Assembly: GCA_946807835.1 (NCBI GenBank)
Contig: OX327694.1
Location: 7,328,001-7,392,000 of the forward strand
Direction of reading: 5' to 3'
Length of the DNA: 64,000 nt
DNA from: Ailanthus altissimus
Lineage: Eukaryota; Streptophyta; Magnoliopsida; Sapindales; Simaroubaceae
Positions 57,701-64,000 of the stretch are shown here, piece by piece. The stretch's first letter is position 1. Every line of letters begins with the position of its first letter. The position numbers were made by a program, and so were the translations under genes. Below the pieces are notes generated by a model. The model searched no databases. It was not told the origin of the DNA and was given only the letters and a program-made list of their open reading frames with translations.

Positions 57701-59406
57701 CACACACGAAAGTCATTGATTGTCGGAAAGGAAATGAAAGAATCTAAGAAGCACGATCATATCATTATCATCACAGTCCAGGAAGCATCCTAGATTTAAG
57801 TTGGTTATCCAAAATTCCAATTTGTCTCCAAGCTATGAAGCTCCAATGTGTCAAAGAAAGAAAGAAGTAGGAACCCAATCTATTGCACAAAAAATGCATA
57901 CTGACAGAAACAACAAGTCCACCTGATTATTGCTCTGGCTTTTATTATTATCCATATCTCAAATCAGCTTGTATAAAGAATAGGACTGAGTATAAGAAGA
58001 ATTAATCCTATTTAATGGCTACAGGATAATATTTCTGGTAAACAGTTTTTATCTTGCAAATTGGCAACAATGGCTATGAGCCTGGGGTAGTTCAACTGAT
58101 AATTTAAGCAGCCTCGATTGGCCTTGGCTCTCAGCAAAAAACCTTTTCATGTTTGTTCATCAAGAAAACAAGTATATTTTGAGTTCTGGAGTTAACTGCC
58201 AAATAAAAAATTTTGGTAGCACGATCCTCAATTTGATTAACTATAGAAAAACTATGTCTCTAAAATTGCAGAAAAGATAAACGCTAAAATAACTAAATCA
58301 TAGAGAAGAGTGTGTACACACAAAAGCTAAAGATGATGATATAAAGTTGAGCACGTTTTGAATATATGTCGTTGCCACTAATATGGGATCACTTTAATAT
58401 ATTCGTCACTAATATGCAACTTTTAAGAAATAAGGTAGAATTTTCAAGAACACAAATTATATGTGCTACTAGTTCACAAGCTCATGTGACTAGTAGATCT
58501 CAAGCCAAACTAATCCCTGACTTGACTTCAGGAAACTGTTAGCCAAGGACCTTTTCTGCTTGGTTTAACTTATATGAACCACAACATTAGATATGGCATA
58601 CGCACTCTCTCTAAATATAAATAAAAGACTCATAAATTGACAAAAACAGTAAGATCAGCCAAACATGACACGAACAAAAATCAGAAATGCTACTAAAATG
58701 ACAGACCATGTCATAGTGCAGATGAAATTCCGGATCTAAATAGCTACATAGCCAAGTTGAAGCCTTTAAAACCTTCAAATGTTCACTACGCACAAGGTCT
58801 GGCAATCAGTAAGAATAAACTACATACACATTCCTCAAATACGACAACCTTTCAGGACATTACAGAAAAGCATTCATCTATCATATTACATCGTCAGTTT
58901 CTTCGTATTTTCAGTATCATAACTTCTAATGTTTTATCCACATACTCCTCTTACTTCACAAATTTCACGTTGATCATAAATTAGGAATTTTTTATAGTGT
59001 AAATGGGCTTAAAACTAAAATATTACTATATAAGATAGTTGTTATTGATGAAATCGTTATAGAAATTTATACCCGCCAACAAAATTAAAGAATAAACTAT
59101 GAAGCAAAAAAAAAAAAACAAATGGGAATTTAAGAGAGAGAACTAACTGTCAAGTGCAGTATCTTGAGCTTCACAGACAATGCTTTTTGCCTTTCGTCGA
59201 GAAGCCCTGAGAACCCTCGAACTCAACGAAGCTGACGATAACTTCAAAGGCGACTGAATCCTCAACTCTTTAAATCCGGGCAAAGAATTTAGTCCCCGGC
59301 CGCCATACAACGAAATTCTCGACGATGGTGACGTTATGGCAGGCGGGTGCGAGACGGGAAGGCGAGAAGAACGGGAGATAGTGATTGATTCAGGAACAAT
59401 AGCCAT
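54796..59406 (-). CDS. Chloroplast thioredoxin m-type (TRX m4-like), two exons
   Basis: Exon 1 is 59406-59148 and exon 2 is 55109-54796 on the minus strand, giving 190 residues. The junction rebuilds '[19 protein letters not shown]'. Residues 1 to about 78 are rich in S, R, P and A and look like a chloroplast transit peptide. The fold follows with '[14 protein letters not shown]' (active-site C115 and C118), D144, and the cis-proline loop 'RSIPT' (P159). It ends '[17 protein letters not shown]'. The I-H-P after the active site and the '[14 protein letters not shown]' block resemble Arabidopsis m-type thioredoxin m4. These proteins pass reducing power from ferredoxin-thioredoxin reductase to stromal enzymes. 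No break or missing residue. AATAAA on the minus strand at 54615-54620 is a candidate polyadenylation signal. Confidence 0.95.
55638..57222. mobile_element. hAT-like non-autonomous element in the thioredoxin intron
   Basis: The left end AAGGGTGGACAAAAATAACC and the reverse complement of the right end (TAAGGGCGGGCACAAG) form short imperfect terminal inverted repeats. Next to each are 'AACCGAACC/GGTTTGGTTCAGT' repeats (55664-55810 and 57048-57210), the sub-terminal pattern of a widespread plant hAT group. A possible 8-bp duplication, GAAACAAG (55633-55640) against GCAACAAG (57223-57230), has one mismatch and overlaps the left end, so the exact edges are uncertain. No transposase was found. Confidence 0.65.
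57676..57708. repeat. CA microsatellite
   Basis: A run of CA units with one ATG interruption near its start. Confidence 0.95.
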
Positions 59407-59457
59407 CGTTAAAGAAGAGGAAATTGAGAAGTGGGTTTGTGAGATTAGGGGTTTTAG

Positions 59458-59464
59458 TTTTATA
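59458..59464 (-). promoter_or_regulatory. Candidate TATA box of the thioredoxin gene
   Basis: The minus strand reads TATAAAA 52 nt upstream of the ATG, which would give a leader of only about 25 nt. A longer leader starting further upstream is also possible. Confidence 0.35.
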
Positions 59465-59499
59465 AGAAGTTTTGGTAAGTAGAAGGAAAGTTAGATGGC

Positions 59500-60383
59500 A
59501 AGTGAGCGACCGGTGAAAGTGAAGTAGTAGAAATGGCGATACCAAGACACGATTTTGATTTTTGAAGAGTAGCTGCCTGCCTTTTCTGCTCAACTGTACG
59601 ACTGTTCTGTTCTGTTATTTTGTTCATAAAATAATTAACTTGAATTAAAATGATATACAAATGGTAATGCCTTTTCCTTTTAGATTTCTCTAATATTAAA
59701 ATTTAAATACGTTGATGATTCCTGTTACTTATTTAGCGGTAAAATTTTTGCATTCTCTAATATAAGGGTTTAAATTTCAGCAGTGATCAAGCTAATTTTT
59801 ATTGATAATTTTATATTTTTTTAAAGGCAGTTTTAATTAATATTTAAATTATAATATTATAATTAATTGTTATAATATTGTTATTATTTATAGTTTGTAA
59901 TTGATTGCAATTTATAATTAAAATGTAATAGTTATGATATAAGAATAATAAATACAATCATCTTAATACCATTGTGAATCAACGAACTAGAACCAAAGTC
60001 AAGGCCCAGCCAATTTGATCAAGATGATAGAGTTATAATTAAATTGTATTTTATTTTTATACAAGTATTATATTACTCATTTTAAATAACAAAGAATTAC
60101 TATAACTATCTATTAATAATTAGATAACTATTATAATTGTCAACGACCAATAATTGTCAAGGAGAAATAAAAATTCTTAAATTTATGTTAAAGTTCAAAC
60201 TTATAATGTAGGTTTAAAAATACATATGTTAAAATAAACATATGATGTAATAATCAAATTGTATTTTGAATGCCCAATTTAGTAAAAGGTGGCAACAATA
60301 ATTTTAACAATTTAATTATTTTCATACAAAAATAAGTTCTTAAAATTATGCCTCATCAGTGACTGCATGTGAATATTTATAGT
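59500..60383. other. Promoter-proximal and intergenic AT-rich DNA
   Basis: Beyond the thioredoxin promoter no gene or repeat was recognised. Confidence 0.45.
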
Positions 60384-60392
60384 TATGTTCTA

Positions 60393-61267
60393 GGGAAAAT
60401 GTCATATATATCTTAATATTATGGGTTAATAGACATTTTTGCTTTAGTTTATCATTTTTTATTATTTATTTGAATGAAAAATTCATTCTTAATAATTATT
60501 TACTATTTTACTCTCAATATTAAGACTTTGAAAAAAAAGTGAAAAATGAACAAGTATTACTATATAATTTGAACAAGTTTCACTATATAATTGATTAGTT
60601 ATTAATTAAAAAATATCTCTTGTCGCCGAAAAAAAAGGAGACATGCCGGCCACCATTTTTCGACGTTGGTGTTAGTAAAAAAATTCAAATTATACATTAG
60701 TGGACTCTATTTTGTTCATCTACATAATAGTTTGATTATTTTTAATTAAAAAAAAAAAGATTGTCGACCGTAACTCTCCACTCATTTTGACATTTTTTTT
60801 TTGTCAAAAATAATCATATTATTGTGTAGATCATAAAAAATGGAGTTTATGATATAAATTTGATCATAAAACAGTCGTCATTTTCTAGCGATAATTTGAC
60901 TTTGTTTTTAAATTTTTATATAATTTAATTTTTTAAATTATTTAATATAATATGAACTAATTATATGCTGTCACGTGTTAAAAGTAATTAATTATATTAT
61001 GACACATGTCTTTTTATTAAAGTTTATTTTTTAAAATTATATTAAATTAAAATAATAAATAAGATTGTGCTATGTGTTCAAAAAATAATAAATAAGTAAG
61101 ATTGTACCACGTGTTCAAAGTGTAATTTTATTTTTATGATTAGATTACTCTTTTACCTTTAAACCGTTAAAACTAATAAAAAAAATTAACGGATCAAGAT
61201 AAAATTAAATATTTAAAATAAAAGTATCTATTAATCCATAATATTGGGATAAAAATATCCTTTATCC
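60393..61267. mobile_element. Mutator-like TIR element, non-autonomous (875 bp)
   Basis: A perfect 9-bp duplication, TATGTTCTA, flanks it (60384-60392 and 61268-61276). The ends form inverted repeats of about 50 bp that align without gaps; the best block is CAATATTATGGATTAATAGA on the right (read in reverse) against TAATATTATGGGTTAATAGA on the left. A 9-bp TSD with long TIRs is the mark of Mutator-like elements. The interior is AT-rich with no transposase. CACGTGTT-type motifs occur inside (60973 and 61108). Confidence 0.82.
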
Positions 61268-61279
61268 TATGTTCTAAAA

Positions 61280-62029
61280 CAACAATAATAATAAGGCTTT
61301 CAATCTATAATAAGTAAAAGAGATTTAATTATTTTCAGTATTTCTGTTCTTTCTTATTATTTTAGTCCCAAAAAAAAAATGTATAGACAAAAATGTCCCT
61401 CTAGGCCCCAACAACTTCATTTAACATAATAATTCCTCTCAACTCTCCCAATACATTCATAATTATTTAAAAATCAACAAAAAAAAAATTATAATTTCAT
61501 TAAACTCATACTACATAATTCAAGAATATATAATAATTAATTGCACCAATGATTTTGTGTTGAGGTTAGATCAAATATTTAATTGTGCCTATGAGTTTGT
61601 GTTTTTCTTTTTACTAAATGTAGAGATAATATAATAATTGTTGTTGGAATTGTTTATTATGTGTGAGATAACGAAACAAAAATATGGGGGGGGTGTTCTG
61701 GAAAAACTTGAAAGAAACGTTGAGAAAACGTTAAGCACACGAAGTGCTTTGTTGAGGTGACCAGTGGCACAGGCGCTGTCGATCGCCAATTTTTTTATAA
61801 ATAGTTTATTAATTTACTTTTTTTCAATTATTGAAATTTTATTTTAAAAATATACTATTATTTTAACTAAATGTTTTTATATGAACTCATATTTTTCACC
61901 AAAATAAAATATAAGCACTTTGATTTTCTTTTATCTAAAATAAAAATAAAATTTGTAAGTTAAATAATTAGTAAAAGGTTAAAATCTAATGTTTCAATTT
62001 TTTAAATAATTATAAAAAAGAGATCATTT
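61280..62029. other. AT-rich sequence, nothing recognised
   Basis: It includes a G8 run at 61685-61693. No gene is supported. Confidence 0.45.
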
Positions 62030-62830
62030 AGAAAGCATCGGAAATTGTGCTTGACAAAAAATGTCGAGCGTGGATAATTTTGTTCAATAAAAAATTATAA
62101 TATTTGTTCGATAATTTAACATTTGTAAATGAATTAATTTAGCATCGAAGAATTGTGTTCGACATTTTAGTTGAACGAAATTGTTTGCACTCGACAATTT
62201 TAGTAGAACAAAATTATTTGTGCTCGATAATTTTTATTGAACATATTGCCCCACACTTGCAAATAGACTAATGTAGCATTGGAGAATTGTGCTCGACCAA
62301 AATTGTTGTGTTAAGATAATTTCACTTGACAAAACTTGTCAGGTACAATAAATTATCAAACAAGCATTAAAGTATTTGTGCTCGATAATTTTTGTCAAAC
62401 AAAATTATTTATGTTTGATCATTTTTATCAAGCATAATTGCTTAAAACTTGCAAATAAATTACTTTTGTATGAGAAATTGTGCTTGACAAAAATTATCGA
62501 ACACAATTTTATGATACTAATTTGGTTTATTTACAAGTGCAAAATTGCCAAGTAAGCATTGAGAAATTATGCTCAATAAATTTTGTTGAGTGAATCTTCT
62601 ATTTATTGAACATAATTCTCTAATGCCAAATTTGTCCATTTGCAAGTGCGGGATAATTGGTGCTCTACAAAATCAAGCCTTTATGTGTTTGTTGAGCACA
62701 AAGAACTTTGCTTGAGGGCACTCAATAATTTTTGTCAAGGATTGTCGAGCAACGCTCTTTGCCAAGCCTTGTTCATGTATTTAGTAATTTTTGTCGAGCA
62801 TTGTCAAGTACGACGTACACTTGTTCAAAA
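62030..62830. repeat. Array of short palindromes of the GCTCGACAAAAATTGTCGAGC type
   Basis: About a dozen imperfect copies of a 20-bp palindrome occur in 800 bp, for example GCTTGACAAAAAATGTCGAGC (62049), GCTCGATAATTTTTGTCAAAC (about 62382), GCTTGACAAAAATTATCGAAC (about 62483) and TTTGTCAAGGATTGTCGAGC (62733). A linker related to ACTTGCAAATAAATTA precedes units in the left half (about 62267 and 62450) and appears as its reverse complement in the right half (62529 and 62637), so the array as a whole is roughly mirrored. No coding meaning was found. Confidence 0.8.
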
Positions 62831-62839
62831 ATAATATTT

Positions 62840-63430
62840 TTCATCTCGTTTAACTACAAACTTATAAAATTAAAATTCAATCAATCTTTGTAGATTATAT
62901 TATTCTTAAATGATATTTTACATTTATATATTATTTAAATAAGCATTATCTAATTAATTACGAGCAAATAATAAGTTATAAACTTTAAAGTTAAAAGAAT
63001 AAATCATAAAGAAATTTACATTATCTTAATTTAGCTTGAATTTTAAACTATAAATTTAACTTATTTTTTGAATGTTTGTGTTTGTTTTACATGCACAAAA
63101 ATTCGTTTGCTTCGTTTATTTTATTGTAGAGTTAGTTTGTTGTATGTAGTATTGAAATTTGTTTGTTTTATTAATAAAGTTGTTGGAGGTTATGAAAACA
63201 TTTTTTATCTTTAAAACCCATTTAGTTAAAATAATGAGAAACGGAGAGACTAGACTAAAATAATTGAAATATTAATGATAGTAGTAATTATAATTTTGAT
63301 TGGTACATGGGTTCTAAAACCCATGAATTAAACCCAATCTAACCCAGATTAGGTCTTATTGGACCAAACGAACCAGTCAATGTCCATGTCCATGTCTACC
63401 TTCAATTGAAAAGCACAGAACTCGAAAGAC
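62840..63430. other. Intergenic region and promoter of the downstream gene
   Basis: AT-rich to about 63300, then less AT-rich with repeated AACCCA/CCCAAT motifs (63331-63365) upstream of the TATA box at 63435. Confidence 0.4.
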
Positions 63431-63434
63431 TGCA

Positions 63435-63441
63435 ATATAAA
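63435..63441 (+). promoter_or_regulatory. TATA box of the rightmost gene
   Basis: CAATATAAACCC is a good TATA context. It predicts transcription to start near 63465, which bears on the choice of start codon for the gene. Confidence 0.45.
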
Positions 63442-63458
63442 CCCACTAAAGAAACACA

Positions 63459-63776
63459 ATGCTTGCAACAACAAATACAATCAATAGGGCTTTTACATTC
63501 AAGTCGTATCTTTCACCTGTCGTAGTCTCCGCCAAGACCCGCATGGAGTCTCCACCCAGCAACCTATTTATAAGCTCAGCTTCTCGTTCTCCGCCTAGAG
63601 AAGTCCGTCTTGAAGAAGACGCAGGTGATGGGTTCATTTCGTTGCAGGAATGGCAGGGCTGGGGCTCCGTCTCTCGTGTGCCTGCTATGGTTAAGCAAAT
63701 TGTCGATGACTTGAAGGCTTTGGAGAAAAATATTGATGCCCACATGAGTTTTGGTGGCAGTGGTGGTAAACTTCAG
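63459..63776 (+). CDS. First exon of a probable DTW-domain (tRNA-uridine aminocarboxypropyltransferase-like) gene; continues off window
   Basis: The open frame gives 106 residues ending at the donor CTTCAG/GTATTA (63776/63777, phase 0). The C-terminal part, 'ISLQEWQGWGSVSRVPAMVK' and 'MSFGGSGGKLQ', resembles the conserved N-terminal block of plant DTW-domain proteins, whose catalytic domain would be in later exons. This is family memory from a short segment, so it is tentative. Residues 1-50 are rich in S, T, R and P and may form a targeting peptide. The first ATG (63459) lies only 18 bp after the TATA box; the in-frame ATG at 63543 (MESPPSNLF) may be the real start. The frame beyond 63776 is intron. 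Confidence 0.6.
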
Positions 63777-64000
63777 GTATTATATTGTATTGAATCAATT
63801 ATCTTTTTCTTTTCTTTTCTTTTATGTGTTTATATTATTTCGTGATAAGTTTGGTTACTGAAATGGTGAATATGTAAAGAAAGCAATTTGACTTTGTTGC
63901 TTATAGAAGTAAATTCTTTTGTTGGAAAAGATGCATTTCTTAGTATCTACTCTGAAAATTGGTTATGTTTTGGCTTCTTTTGGGGTATTTTTTGAAGGTA

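Larger units (their letters stand above)
55110..59147 (-). other. 4.0-kb intron of the thioredoxin m gene
   Basis: The minus-strand donor is GACA/GTTAGT at 59147 and the acceptor AAAATTGCAG ends at 55110. The reading frame is continuous across it. It contains a hAT-like element (55638-57222) and a CA microsatellite (57676-57708). The open frames inside have no recognised motif. Confidence 0.9.

Noticed and set aside
57566..57793. 75-codon frame with a His-Thr run
   Set aside because: The run is the translated CA microsatellite within an intron.
63446..63745. 99-codon minus-strand frame opposite the rightmost gene
   Set aside because: The plus strand carries the TATA box, the family-like sequence and the splice donor; the minus frame has no motif.
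1..64000. tRNA, rRNA or organelle-DNA insertions
   Set aside because: No cloverleaf-forming sequence with a conserved T-loop, no rRNA core motif and no plastid or mitochondrial gene was seen; the only tRNA-related match is the copia PBS.

Overview
This is nuclear DNA from a flowering plant, most likely a eudicot. The evidence is spliced genes with GT/AG introns, a P-class pentatricopeptide-repeat gene, an RMA-type RING E3 ligase, a plastid m-type thioredoxin, very AT-rich intergenic DNA, and dense nested LTR retrotransposons with PBS, PPT and TSD signatures. The species cannot be fixed from the sequence alone.

Host genes are few and lie at the two ends. (1) A two-exon, probably mitochondrial PPR gene (+, 9135-11223). 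(2) An RMA-like membrane-anchored RING E3 gene (-, CDS 16983-17765), with a 2.25-kb intron in its 5' UTR and a TATA box near 20318. (3) A two-exon chloroplast thioredoxin m gene (-, 54796-59406), whose 4.0-kb intron carries a hAT-like non-autonomous element. (4) The first exon of a gene leaving the window (+, 63459-63776), probably a DTW-domain / tRNA-uridine aminocarboxypropyltransferase-like protein. No link in function between these genes is visible.

The rest is repeats. 1-8970 is a decayed minus-strand Ty1/copia element split by a deleted Tat/Ogre-like Ty3/gypsy element (1639-5299) and by a 2.1-kb LTR-like insertion with a perfect 5-bp TSD (6336-8448). 20.5-28.2 kb holds a tandem duplication of a unit of about 2.15 kb; a second copy of the 2.1-kb LTR-like element sits in one unit, and the block ends in a head-to-tail LTR dimer. 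29-32.7 kb holds solo LTRs, one inside a 916-bp tandem duplication. 32855-33978 is a hAT-like element. 34.2-38.1 kb holds diverged tandem arrays, including an array of about 83 bp with a 167-bp two-monomer higher-order period. 42529-50928 is a Tork-type (Tnt1-like) copia element with both LTRs, PBS and PPT, inactivated by nonsense changes and frameshifts and split by a 2839-bp LTR with a perfect TSD. More decayed LTRs lie at 38.9, 52.0 and 53.2 kb. 60393-61267 is a Mutator-like TIR element with a 9-bp TSD. 62030-62830 is an unusual array of short palindromes.

The most unusual signals are: a set of related LTRs whose U3 regions carry different short GC-rich or palindromic cassettes in the same relative position; the palindrome array at 62 kb; and two separate cases in which a locus plus a truncated LTR has been tandemly duplicated. 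No rRNA, tRNA or CRISPR array was seen.
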